From CAYLWW01 sp964387585 (lineage in GTDB: Bacteria > Pseudomonadota > Alphaproteobacteria > Rickettsiales > Midichloriaceae), in contig CAYLWW010000028.1 of the NCBI GenBank assembly GCA_964387585.1, forward strand, positions 1 to 18,626: a DNA stretch of 18,626 nt. The letters run 5' to 3'. The notes under the pieces are model-generated. The model searched no databases, had not been told where the DNA came from, and saw only the letters and a list, made by a program, of their open reading frames with translations. This document shows, one piece after another, positions 7,892 to 15,368 of this stretch; position 1 is the stretch's first letter; each line of letters begins with the position of its first letter. Position numbers and translations under genes: made by a program.

Positions 7892-8564
7892 ACCCAACAA
7901 GTAATTTTAATAAAGCTTTTTTCACCGCTAATTTATTTCCAGCTGTATTTAATATATAATCCGCACTGACTTTTCTTTGTATATCCGAAAATTGTCTATT
8001 AACTATAGCTTTAAACTTATTATTACTCATATTTTTTCTTGCCATAGCTCTAATATTTTGAACTTTTAAAGGAGAGCTAGTAATAATTAAACAATTATAG
8101 TTACATTTTATGTTACTTTCAAGAAATAAAGGAGATTCTATCAATATAGTACGTTTACCTTTATTACGAATACTATTAATTATATGATTTCTTTCGTTAT
8201 TTATAAAAGGATGAATAACTTCTTCAAGCTTAATCAGATTTTCAAAACTATTATCGATGTTAGAAAATAAGATTTGGTTTAATTTTTCTTTATTCAAACG
8301 ATCTTCAACTACTAAAGATTCACCAAAAGCACTCTCCAACTTGTTTAAAACATCTTTGTTAGACATAACTTTTGAAGCTAATTCATCACTATTGATAACA
8401 TATAACCCAAACTTTTTTAAATATGCTGAGATATATGATTTACCAGTAGCTATACCTCCAGTCAGCACTATAATTAATGAGCTACGCGATAATAATTTTA
8501 CCCTCTTAACCCTAAAATTATTAGCATTATCATAGAGCCTTATTTTAAATTTACTCTTATGCAC
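7857..8564 (-). CDS. coaE: Dephospho-CoA kinase
   Basis: Catalyses the last step of coenzyme A synthesis, ATP-dependent phosphorylation of the 3'-hydroxyl of dephospho-CoA. The P-loop GGIATGKS is at 36-43, followed by NSDELASKVM, EEVIHPFI and ESPLFLES, matching the D-x-D/CoA-binding and lid regions; the 3' half includes RQFSDIQRKVSADYILN. The predicted protein is 235 residues because about 30 residues (rich in Lys/Arg/Asn) precede the P-loop strand, whereas most CoaE proteins start only a few residues before it. The GTG at 8564 is the upstream candidate. No ATG lies between it and the P-loop, and a GTG within the first strand (residue 33) would truncate it, so the true start is uncertain. The 3' end overlaps dnaQ. 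Confidence 0.9.
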   Translation of the reverse strand: MHKSKFKIRLYDNANNFRVKRVKLLSRSSLIIVLTGGIATGKSYISAYLKKFGLYVINSDELASKVMSNKDVLNKLESAFGESLVVEDRLNKEKLNQILFSNIDNSFENLIKLEEVIHPFINNERNHIINSIRNKGKRTILIESPLFLESNIKCNYNCLIITSSPLKVQNIRAMARKNMSNNKFKAIVNRQFSDIQRKVSADYILNTAGNKLAVKKALLKLLVGYERIKRNSIRY

Positions 8565-8598
8565 TCAGATAAATTAAGTGAAAAATTTAATGTCATTC

Positions 8599-9621
8599 TT
8601 AATGATTTTTTTTATATACTTTTCTTACTACATATAAAGGTCTATTTTTTACTTCATCATAAATTCTTACTAAATACTCACCTAAGGTTGAAATAGCTAA
8701 AAATTGTAGTCCAGTTAAAAACAAATAAGCATAAATTATAATATTATAAAACTCAGTTTTAGTAGAACCTAAAGCATCAGCTCCTACAAGCATAGAATAA
8801 AAAATCAAACAAAATGGCGATAAGAATACAATTAATGAAATATATAACCATATCCTCAAAGGAAATGATGAAAATGATATAACACCACTCAAAGCAAGTT
8901 TTAACAATTTAAAGTACCCTAAAGATGTGATACCAGCTTTTCTCGCTGGGCGATCAAAGCTAATCTTAGTACTGTTAAATCCAACCCAAGCAAAAATTCC
9001 TTTCATAAATCTATTGCGCTCAGGCAACAATTTTAATACATCCACCACTTTCCTATCCAATAAGCGGTAATCTCCGACATTTTGAGGTATATTAATATCA
9101 GCTATTTTAGAGATAAATTTATAGAATAATATAGCGCTAGTCCTTTTTAACCACGAATCTTTATCTCTCTTACCCCTTACTGCTAATACAACATCATAAC
9201 CTTTTTTCCATTCATCAATCATAATAGGTATCATTTCAGGAGGATCTTGCATATCAACATCTATAGGTATAACAACATCGCCTGTAGCATAATTTATACC
9301 CGCAGTTAAAGCAGCTTCTTTACCAAAATTTCTAGAAAAATCAATGACTACTATACGGATATCATCTAAACTTTTAGAAATAATTAAAGGCAAAGTATTA
9401 TCAACGCTACCATCATTAACAAATACCATTTCCCAATTAGAAGTAACAGACTCTAATATCGGTATTACAGAATCCAAGAATAAATTAATCGACTCTTCCT
9501 CATTAAATACAGGAATGATTAGTGAGATACGGAAAAAATCCTCTCTAGACGAAATTGGAATTCGATTTTTTTTAAAATTTTGATCTAATATTTCTGAATT
9601 ATCTTCCATAATTTCTATCAT
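8599..9621 (-). CDS. GT2 glycosyltransferase, GtrB/DPM1-like, membrane anchored
   Basis: A 340-residue family 2 glycosyltransferase of the type that transfers a sugar from a nucleotide donor to a polyprenyl phosphate carrier (GtrB, ArnC, DPM1). The catalytic domain (about 30-230) has ISLIIPVFNEE, FVNDGSVDNT at 67-76, the DVD metal/nucleotide motif at 121-123 followed by MQDPPE, VGDYRLLDR at 182-190 and LPERNRFMKGIFAWVGF at 199-215. Two membrane helices follow (about 257-280 and 291-318), the GtrB layout. A short Lys-rich tail ends the protein. It lies 34 bases upstream of coaE and may be in the same transcript. Substrate cannot be told from sequence; envelope glycan or lipid modification is the inference. 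A second ATG at residue 5 is an alternative start. Confidence 0.9.
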   Translation of the reverse strand: MIEIMEDNSEILDQNFKKNRIPISSREDFFRISLIIPVFNEEESINLFLDSVIPILESVTSNWEMVFVNDGSVDNTLPLIISKSLDDIRIVVIDFSRNFGKEAALTAGINYATGDVVIPIDVDMQDPPEMIPIMIDEWKKGYDVVLAVRGKRDKDSWLKRTSAILFYKFISKIADINIPQNVGDYRLLDRKVVDVLKLLPERNRFMKGIFAWVGFNSTKISFDRPARKAGITSLGYFKLLKLALSGVISFSSFPLRIWLYISLIVFLSPFCLIFYSMLVGADALGSTKTEFYNIIIYAYLFLTGLQFLAISTLGEYLVRIYDEVKNRPLYVVRKVYKKNH

Positions 9622-9775
9622 ACTTAATTATAGATCAATAATGCCTTATATACTCAACAAAAGTTGGCCTATTACTTGCCGCTATATATAAGACCTTTAT
9701 ATACTCTACTACTCACTTCTACCAATTCTTCATTTTTAAGAATATATACTTAAATATTATTTTTTATTTAATTAA

Positions 9776-9807
9776 GGTGATTTTTAAGTAAATAACAAAA
9801 ATTCACC
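9776..9807 (-). terminator. Imperfect hairpin downstream of the permease gene
   Basis: Arms GGTGATTTTT (9776-9785) and AAAAATTCACC (9797-9807) pair with one bulged base around an 11-base loop. It lies about 30 bases past the permease stop on the minus strand. The sequence after the stem on that strand is A/T-rich but lacks a clean U-run, so this is only a possible terminator. The rest of the 216-base gap to the glycosyltransferase start (9622-9837) shows nothing recognisable. Confidence 0.3.
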
Positions 9808-9837
9808 CCCTCAATTATAAAATCATAAAATATTAAC

Positions 9838-11295
9838 TTAACTTTTTTCAACTTCTGTACAATGTTTTTTCTGCAAAATACTGTGACGATAACCATATAT
9901 CATGTAATATATGATAGCAACAATAACTAAACCAAGAGCTTGGAGATAAACTTCTATAGGTAAGCCAATTAAAATTTGTATAAACAATACTACGCCAAAA
10001 AGTGGGGTCCACGGCATAAACGGACATCTAAAAACTCGCTTAACTTCAGGCTGTTTATAACGCAAATAAATACAACCAAAACAAACCACACTAAATACTG
10101 AAATAATACAAAAGTTAGCCAATTTAACCATATGTTCTAAAGGCACTACAGAAGCCATAAAGCTAATAAGTAAACCCATAATAATAGTTGCTACATGAGG
10201 AGTTTTGTATACCACATGACTTTTTGCTAAAATACTAGGTAATAATCCATCCTTAGTAACAACAAATATTACTCTAACAAGCCCATACATCATAGAAAGA
10301 ATCACAGAGCTAAGACCGGCTATAGCTCCTATTTTTACTATTTTTGCAAACCAGGGCATGTTCATTTTATTAACAGCTATAGCTATAGGCTGAGCTACAT
10401 TTAATTCTCTATAATCTACCAATCCTGTAAGAACTAACGCTACTAATATATACGTTATAGAACATACAGTTAAAGCACCTAGTATTCCTATAGGCAAATC
10501 ACGTTGAGGATTTTTGGCTTCTTGAGCAGCAGTAGCTACGGTATCGAAGCCATTATATGCTAAAAAAACTAAAGCAGCCCCACTTACAATTCCTGACCAA
10601 CCAAATTTACCAAACTCTCCGGTATTTTCTGGAATAAAGGGAACCCAGTTTTGAGTATCAATTTTAGTGGCACCCAATACTATAAAAGCTATGAGAACAG
10701 ACATTTTAATAAAAACTATTATAGCATTGATTAGATTGGAAGCTTGAGCACCAAAATACAGTATAGATGTCATAACTATTACTATAAAGAAGGCAAAAAA
10801 ATCAACTTCAATTCCAAATTTTCTATCACCAAATAAACTTATTAAAGCAGTATATTTACCGGGAATATGCATACCTAAATCTTCAAGAAAACTCATAGCA
10901 TAACCAGACCAACCGCTAGCTACAGAACTTATGATTAAAACTGTTCCAACTATAACCAATGAGACGACTATCCAAGCTACTATTTCTCCTAAAGTAGCAT
11001 ATATATAAGTGTAAGCACTACCAGAAACAGGTATCATAGAGGACAATTCAGCGTAACATAAACCTGCACACATACAGGCAATTCCGCTTAATATAAAAGA
11101 CAATACTACAGCTGGACCAGCAGCTTGACTTGCTGCGGTACCAGTAAGAACAAAAATTCCCGCTCCTATAATAGCGCCTATACCTAATAATATAAGCTGA
11201 AAAGCGCTAAAAGAGCGCTTTAATTCACTAGAACTTTCAGCCTCTTTTTTTAATTCACTTACTGTTTTACGCTTAAAAAAATTTTTAATATTCAT
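9838..11295 (-). CDS. APC-superfamily amino acid permease (cationic amino acid transporter-like)
   Basis: A 485-residue polytopic inner-membrane protein with about 12 hydrophobic segments. The N-terminal hallmark of the amino acid-polyamine-organocation family is clear: LGIGAIIGAGIFVLTG at 37-52, the unwound substrate-binding helix 1, followed by AGPAVVLSFILSG and YAELSSMIPVSGSAYTY at 81-97. The mid-protein FLAYNGFDTVATAAQEAKNPQRDLPIGI segment is typical of the CAT/YfnA-type subgroup, as is FRCPFMPWTPL near the end. It likely imports (or exchanges) amino acids from the host cytosol; the exact substrate is not readable. It is transcribed away from the 159-residue membrane protein gene. Three TTTGTAATAT repeats lie 31-74 bases upstream of its ATG. 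Confidence 0.93.
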   Translation of the reverse strand: MNIKNFFKRKTVSELKKEAESSSELKRSFSAFQLILLGIGAIIGAGIFVLTGTAASQAAGPAVVLSFILSGIACMCAGLCYAELSSMIPVSGSAYTYIYATLGEIVAWIVVSLVIVGTVLIISSVASGWSGYAMSFLEDLGMHIPGKYTALISLFGDRKFGIEVDFFAFFIVIVMTSILYFGAQASNLINAIIVFIKMSVLIAFIVLGATKIDTQNWVPFIPENTGEFGKFGWSGIVSGAALVFLAYNGFDTVATAAQEAKNPQRDLPIGILGALTVCSITYILVALVLTGLVDYRELNVAQPIAIAVNKMNMPWFAKIVKIGAIAGLSSVILSMMYGLVRVIFVVTKDGLLPSILAKSHVVYKTPHVATIIMGLLISFMASVVPLEHMVKLANFCIISVFSVVCFGCIYLRYKQPEVKRVFRCPFMPWTPLFGVVLFIQILIGLPIEVYLQALGLVIVAIIYYMIYGYRHSILQKKHCTEVEKS

Positions 11296-11640
11296 ACTGG
11301 CTATACTTTAACAAAAAATATAATGATATTACAAAGCTTTGAATTTTGAATATTACAAAATATTACAAAAGTTTTCATAATCACTAAAAAGACTTAAGAT
11401 AATAAGAGCAATTTAATAAAATAAGAAATTGAAACAAACAATTATAAATACCTAAGTATAAAGATTATTGCAAATAAATTTTGCTTAATAGCCATATTTT
11501 ATTACAATAGATTATTTATTTTTTATAGAAAAACACCTTTCTAACATAAAAAAACTAATTTATGCTAAAATGAAAGTCTTTAGTAATTATAATAAAAAAT
11601 ATTAAAATCACTTTATAATGCATTAAGTAAAGATAAGCCT
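11296..11640. other. Divergent intergenic region with TTTGTAATAT repeats and a promoter
   Basis: These 345 non-coding bases separate the divergent permease and GFW-protein genes. Three exact copies of ATATTACAAA lie at 11326-11335, 11350-11359 and 11360-11369 (read TTTGTAATAT toward the permease), the last two spaced by 10 bases, with a perfect palindrome CAAAGCTTTG at 11332-11341 between them. These could form an operator for the permease, or be A/T-rich noise. Further right, TTGCTT (11481-11486), 16 bases and TACAAT (11503-11508) make a fair plus-strand promoter. A lone TATAAT at 11614-11619 lies close to the downstream ATG. No RNA gene is seen. Confidence 0.35.
11481..11508 (+). promoter_or_regulatory. 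Candidate promoter for the GFW-motif membrane protein gene
   Basis: TTGCTT and TACAAT hexamers are spaced by 16 bases on the plus strand, about 130 bases upstream of the ATG at 11641. A closer TATAAT at 11614-11619 has no matching -35 box. In A/T-rich intergenic DNA either match could be chance. Confidence 0.3.
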
Positions 11641-12120
11641 ATGGAATATTACTGGCTAGTATTAACTACCGTATTCATCATTACATTAGCTATAGTAATG
11701 AAACTTAAACTTAAGCATAGAGTAATGAATAAAGACAAAAGCAATATCGAAGATATTTGGAGCAAGTCACCTTATCGTAATAACAATACTAAACCACAAC
11801 ATCATCAAAAAAATGATAAGCTATTAAGAGATAAACAAAAAGAAGAATTAACTGAAGAGTTAACTAACTCTTTAAGTACTGAAGAAGTAGTTGTGCAAAA
11901 GTTACAAAATAACCAAGAAAAAACTCTAGAATTAGATAAGAAGATAGTAGGTATAGCAAAACCTAAAGGCTTTTGGTCCAATTTGATCATGTCACAAAAG
12001 TTAGGATATATAATAGCACGCATGAATATAGAGAATGGCAATAATTCTCAAGGCTTCTGGGTTAATTTAATCAAAGCTCAAGAAATATCACAAGGCAAAG
12101 AGAAAAATAGAGGAAGGTAA
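11641..12120 (+). CDS. Small membrane-anchored protein with duplicated GFW motif
   Basis: A 159-residue protein of unknown function. Residues 4-22 form one hydrophobic helix followed by a Lys/Arg stretch (KLKLKHR), which suggests an N-terminal anchor with the rest in the cytoplasm. A polar linker rich in Asn, Gln, Lys and Glu (about 30-105) follows, with likely coiled-coil character around 60-100. The C-terminus carries a motif twice, 28 residues apart: GFWSNLIMSQ at 110-119 and GFWVNLIKAQ at 138-147, ending QGKEKNRGR. The ordered C-terminal motif against a low-complexity linker suggests a conserved functional tail. I vaguely recall similar tails in Rickettsiales hypothetical proteins but cannot name a family. 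The gene stands alone on the plus strand between two minus-strand genes. Confidence 0.7.
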   Translation: MEYYWLVLTTVFIITLAIVMKLKLKHRVMNKDKSNIEDIWSKSPYRNNNTKPQHHQKNDKLLRDKQKEELTEELTNSLSTEEVVVQKLQNNQEKTLELDKKIVGIAKPKGFWSNLIMSQKLGYIIARMNIENGNNSQGFWVNLIKAQEISQGKEKNRGR

Positions 12121-12317
12121 AACCTAGCTAAATAAATAATTTATACTTTTAACAATGTTTTTCTGAATATATATCTTATCAAATACTTAAAAATTATATA
12201 GCTATTAGGAATACACTTATTCAGATCACTTTTGAAATACCTAATTTTCAATGGCAATTTCCAAGCTATATCAATAGAATGAGCTATCAACTTTCTAAGT
12301 TAATAATGTTATAAAGA
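12121..12317. other. Intergenic stretch with unexplained, possibly element-derived sequence
   Basis: The gap between the GFW gene and the terminator of the repeat-protein gene holds no gene. Bases about 12209-12312 are less A/T-rich than their surroundings and have two short overlapping open frames on the plus strand, giving ITFEIPNFQWQFPSYINRM in one and HLFRSLLKYLIFNGNFQAIS in the other. Both are too short to call as genes. The texture resembles the non-coding end of a mobile element or a decayed coding fragment, but no inverted repeat or second copy is visible in this window. Confidence 0.25.
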
Positions 12318-12354
12318 TTAAAAAAACCTTAGAACGTTTATAGCTCTAAGGTTT
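12318..12354 (-). terminator. Rho-independent terminator of the repeat-protein gene
   Basis: A perfect 10-base stem (AAACCTTAGA at 12324-12333 with TCTAAGGTTT at 12345-12354) encloses an 11-base loop. On the minus strand the stem is followed by a run of seven U residues partly shared with its end. It lies 20 bases beyond the stop codon of the 608-residue repeat protein, which fits intrinsic termination of that gene. It is the clearest terminator in the window. Confidence 0.75.
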
Positions 12355-12373
12355 ATGTTAGTTAAGTTAAAAT

Positions 12374-14200
12374 TTAAGCATCAGTGTATACTAATTCATT
12401 ATTAGTAAAAGCATTTTCCCAAAGCTCTTCATTTTCTATCTTTTCTTTTATTATTTCTCCAATATGCCTTAACCCATCTTCAGATAAACCTAAAATTAAC
12501 TGCAGTAAATAAGCATGATTTTCTGAAGAGAAAGTTTCCTTAAGAACGCTTCCATCCAATTTTTCAGATAAGAATTTCAGTGACTCTAGATTATACTGAG
12601 CAGCTAGGTAAAGCATTTGATCCCCATTTACTTTTATAGCGCTATCAATTATATTTACATCAACTTTTTCAAATAAGAATTTCAGTGACTCTAGATTATA
12701 CTGAGCAGCTTCAGTAAATATTTGATAATTATTTGCTATCAAAGCATTCTCAATAATATCTGAATCAGAAGCAAATTTCTCAAATAAAAACTCTAATGAT
12801 TTTGTTTGGAAATAAGTAGCTTCCCTAAATATTTGATAATTATTTTCTTTTAAAGCGTCATTAATCATATCTGAACTCGCCTTTCCAAATAGGAATTCAA
12901 GAGATTCTTGATTTACACTAGCCTCAATAAATAGCTTGTAGTTGCTAGCTGTTAAAGCGTTGTTAATTATATCTGCGTTAGTGCTGAATTTTTCAAATAA
13001 TAATTTGAGCGACTGTGGATTAAAATTAGCAGCTGTGCTAAACATTTCATATTGGTCAGCTTTTATAGCATTATGGACTATATCTAGACTCACTTTATCA
13101 AGTAATAATTCGAGCGCCTCTTTATTTACAGGAGCTTTAATAAATAGCTGATAGTTATTTGCTGTCAAAATATCATTGATTACATTTATGCTAACTTTAT
13201 CAAGTAATGATTCAAGTAACTTTGTATTTTCAGTATTTTTTTCAAGCGCTCTATCAAATAATAAATTGAGTAGCTCTTTATTTGAAGAAATTTCATTAAG
13301 TAAGCTGTAGTTATCAGCTATTAGAGCATTATTAACTATATCTATATCAGCTTTTTCAAGCAAGAACTTAAGATTGTCTTGATTTGAAGCGGCTCTAGTA
13401 AATAATTTAGCTTTTAGCTCCGTTGTTTCAACATCCGCCCTCACTTTAGCCAATGATTGAAGTACTTCTTGATTCGAAGTAGCTTCTGCACTTAATAATT
13501 GGTATTGTTGCGCTGCTATTTTAGCACCTGCTTTTTCTGCTTCAGAAAATGAATTCAGATCTTTTTTATTTTGTATAGCTCCACTAAATATTTTATAGTT
13601 ATTTGCTATTAAGAAATCATTGATTAAGTCAACTTCAGATTTTTCAAATAATAATTTGAATGATTCAGGATTTATAAGAAAAGCCTTACACAACACTTCA
13701 CTATTTAGAGCATTCTTAATGATATCTGGACTAGCTTTTTCAAATAATAATTTGAGTGACTTCGAGTTAATATAGGCCGATTCTCTAAATATTTTATAAT
13801 TATCTATTATTAGAATATTATTAACTGTGTCTGAATCAACATTATCCAGTAAGAAATTGAAGGAATTTGCATTAAAACAAGCAGTAATAAGAAACATTTG
13901 ATAATTATTTGCTGTAAAAGCATTCTTAATGATATCTGGACTAGCTTTTTCAAATAAAAGCTTGAGCAATTCTGGATTTAAAAGAGCAATACCATTAAGT
14001 ATTTCGTACTTTTTTTCGCTTAGTACTTCATCACTAAGTATTTCGTAGCTTTCTTCGCTTAGTACTTCATCAATAATATTTCGTTCAGTATTTTCAATTT
14101 CTTTTAATAATATTGATTTATTTTCATCATTCTCTATACCACTTAATATTTTATTAATTACTTGTTTTAGTTTTATTTTTTTCTCTATTTCATTTGTCAT
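12374..14200 (-). CDS. Large helical tandem-repeat protein, unknown function
   Basis: A 608-residue soluble protein without signal peptide or membrane segment. After an N-terminal Lys/Glu-rich helical part (1-70), roughly 13 degenerate units of about 33-37 residues follow to about residue 550. The consensus is NNYqiF.eAa.N.eSLkfLFEKaspDIInnAl. Clear unit starts fall at 98, 133, 200, 297, 348, 382, 419, 453, 490 and 525; units near 168, 232, 264 and 320 are degenerate. Each unit looks like two helices plus a connecting helix, comparable in size to ankyrin repeats, but the ankyrin TPLH signature is missing. Some units share 38-39 identical bases, so duplication is recent. Such proteins in intracellular bacteria are often host-interaction scaffolds; that role is inference only. 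A terminator follows the gene. Confidence 0.8.
   Translation of the reverse strand: MTNEIEKKIKLKQVINKILSGIENDENKSILLKEIENTERNIIDEVLSEESYEILSDEVLSEKKYEILNGIALLNPELLKLLFEKASPDIIKNAFTANNYQMFLITACFNANSFNFLLDNVDSDTVNNILIIDNYKIFRESAYINSKSLKLLFEKASPDIIKNALNSEVLCKAFLINPESFKLLFEKSEVDLINDFLIANNYKIFSGAIQNKKDLNSFSEAEKAGAKIAAQQYQLLSAEATSNQEVLQSLAKVRADVETTELKAKLFTRAASNQDNLKFLLEKADIDIVNNALIADNYSLLNEISSNKELLNLLFDRALEKNTENTKLLESLLDKVSINVINDILTANNYQLFIKAPVNKEALELLLDKVSLDIVHNAIKADQYEMFSTAANFNPQSLKLLFEKFSTNADIINNALTASNYKLFIEASVNQESLEFLFGKASSDMINDALKENNYQIFREATYFQTKSLEFLFEKFASDSDIIENALIANNYQIFTEAAQYNLESLKFLFEKVDVNIIDSAIKVNGDQMLYLAAQYNLESLKFLSEKLDGSVLKETFSSENHAYLLQLILGLSEDGLRHIGEIIKEKIENEELWENAFTNNELVYTDA
12568..12710. 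repeat. Direct repeat of 38 identical bases within the repeat-protein gene
   Basis: Bases 12568-12605 and 12673-12710 are identical over 38 positions, offset by 105 bases (35 codons, one protein repeat unit). They encode the YNLESLKFL part of the last two units. Identity at the DNA level, far above that of other units, points to recent duplication or gene conversion. Confidence 0.9.
13709..13957. repeat. Direct repeat of 39 identical bases within the repeat-protein gene
   Basis: Bases 13709-13747 and 13919-13957 are identical over 39 positions, offset by 210 bases (70 codons, two repeat units). They encode LFEKASPDIIKNA at residues 82-94 and 152-164. The spacing of exactly two units suggests that a two-unit block was duplicated or converted. 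Confidence 0.9.
13996..14072. repeat. Tandem 39-base duplication near the start of the repeat-protein gene
   Basis: Two adjacent copies offset by 39 bases encode DEVLSEESYEIL and DEVLSEKKYEIL (residues 44-55 and 57-68). The blocks TAAGTATTTCGTA and TTCGCTTAGTACTTCATCA are each repeated exactly. The frame is kept because 39 is a multiple of three. This is a smaller unit than the 34-37-residue repeats. Confidence 0.85.
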
Positions 14201-14363
14201 AAATACTATTCTTTACTCGTTATTATTTAATTTAATTACAATTATTTTGCTATATTTAGTAATTAACATTTAAATTTAACAAAGTAAATTAAATTAAGAC
14301 AGATTTAAATGAATTTTGATTAAAATATCAATTAAAATAACAAGCTCAAAAATAAGCTACTCA

Positions 14364-15266
14364 TCACTCCTCTAAAAACTTTTTTTTGATCTTAATCATG
14401 TCTGACCACATAGCTTTTTTTTGTAAAGGTTGCCTTAATAAATAAGAAGGATGAAATATTACTGCTAAGTTGATATCATTAGTTAAATAATCGTTTTTAT
14501 ACTGAAAATCCCTGCCTCGTAAACTAGTTATAGGTACATTAACTTGCAATAAAGCCTCTACAGCGGTACTACCAACTAATATGATAAGCTTAGGGTTTAC
14601 CAATGCTATATGCTTTTCCACAAAAGGCTTGCATATAGCAATTTCTTTTGTAGTAGGCCTTCTATTGCCAGGGGGACGCCAAAAAACAGTATTAGTGATG
14701 TATACTTCTTTTCTAGTTAAAGCTAAAGATAGCAGTATACTGTCAAGCAAGATACCGCTTTGACCACAAAATGGTATTCCGTACTTATCTTCATTTGCTC
14801 CTGGTGCTTCTCCTATTAGCATAATACTGGCATTAGGATTTCCATCAGAAAATACTGTATTAATAGCGGTTTTTTTTATTTCACAACCATCAAACTTGGA
14901 TACTGCTTCTTTTAATTCTTGTAAGTCTTTTACTCTATTAGCTAGATCTAAAGCTAGCCTATATTCTTCGGAGTCAATATGTTCATATTTATCATTTTGT
15001 TTCACTTTAGGCATAAATTTTTCATTTTCAGAATGATTATAATTATTAAAATCTTTATGATTAACTTTTTCAATTATAGAAGCTTTATCTACTTTTAATT
15101 TATTATTATCGATATTTTTATTCTTATTAACTATTTCCTTACTATCTATAAATGCAATTTTACTACAATCTATATTTAATCGATTTTGTGGTTTATCATG
15201 AAATAACAATTCATTTCCAATATTATAATGCCATTTTAGTAACAAATGTTTTTTAAGCTTATTCAT
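14364..15266 (-). CDS. Family 4-like uracil-DNA glycosylase
   Basis: Removes uracil from DNA to start base excision repair. Motif A GEAPGANED (residues 163-171 counted from an upstream TTG), PFCGQSG at 176-182, WRPPGNR at 207-213 and the HPSYLLR motif at 283-289 place it in the UDG4/TIGR00758-type group. The iron-sulfur ligand pattern is incomplete: one Cys at 139 (GCEIKKTA) and one at 223 (AICKPF), while the partner of the first and the usual Cys before RPPGNR (here Trp207) are missing. As I recall, several alphaproteobacterial members show the same change. The region about 30-105 is a long Asn/Lys-rich low-complexity insert. The ATG at 15266 (300 residues) is chosen over the TTG at 15299, because the extra residues look non-conserved. 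It is transcribed divergently from the folate gene. Confidence 0.9.
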   Translation of the reverse strand: MNKLKKHLLLKWHYNIGNELLFHDKPQNRLNIDCSKIAFIDSKEIVNKNKNIDNNKLKVDKASIIEKVNHKDFNNYNHSENEKFMPKVKQNDKYEHIDSEEYRLALDLANRVKDLQELKEAVSKFDGCEIKKTAINTVFSDGNPNASIMLIGEAPGANEDKYGIPFCGQSGILLDSILLSLALTRKEVYITNTVFWRPPGNRRPTTKEIAICKPFVEKHIALVNPKLIILVGSTAVEALLQVNVPITSLRGRDFQYKNDYLTNDINLAVIFHPSYLLRQPLQKKAMWSDMIKIKKKFLEE

Positions 15267-15318
15267 AAAATGTAAATAATTATAAATGATAGATAACAAA
15301 AGATTTAGGCAGTTATGT

Positions 15319-15347
15319 TTGTAAATTTTTAGATATGATATTTTAAT
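15319..15347 (+). promoter_or_regulatory. Promoter for the 5-formyl-THF cyclo-ligase gene
   Basis: TTGTAA (15319-15324), a 17-base spacer and TTTAAT (15342-15347) lie just upstream of the ATG at 15369. The AGGAG ribosome-binding site at 15360-15364 follows. The 5' leader would be about 15 bases. Spacing is ideal, hexamers moderate. Confidence 0.4.
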
Positions 15348-15368
15348 GCCTTATTTATTAGGAGTATA

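Noticed and set aside
11326..11369. CRISPR-like array
   Set aside because: The repeated 10-mers are too short, unevenly spaced and without spacers of uniform length.
11805..12041. Minus-strand 78-residue frame opposite the GFW gene
   Set aside because: Antisense to the better-supported plus-strand frame; its Cys/Phe/Ser-rich product is the complement of the Gln/Lys/Glu-rich linker.
12942..13151. Plus-strand frame opposite the repeat-protein gene
   Set aside because: Complement of the repeats; no start signals, no recognisable similarity.
12374..14200. Reading the repeat gene as an ankyrin-repeat protein
   Set aside because: Unit length is close to 33, but the ankyrin consensus (G.TPLH.A, LL..GA) is not present, so I kept it as an unassigned helical repeat.
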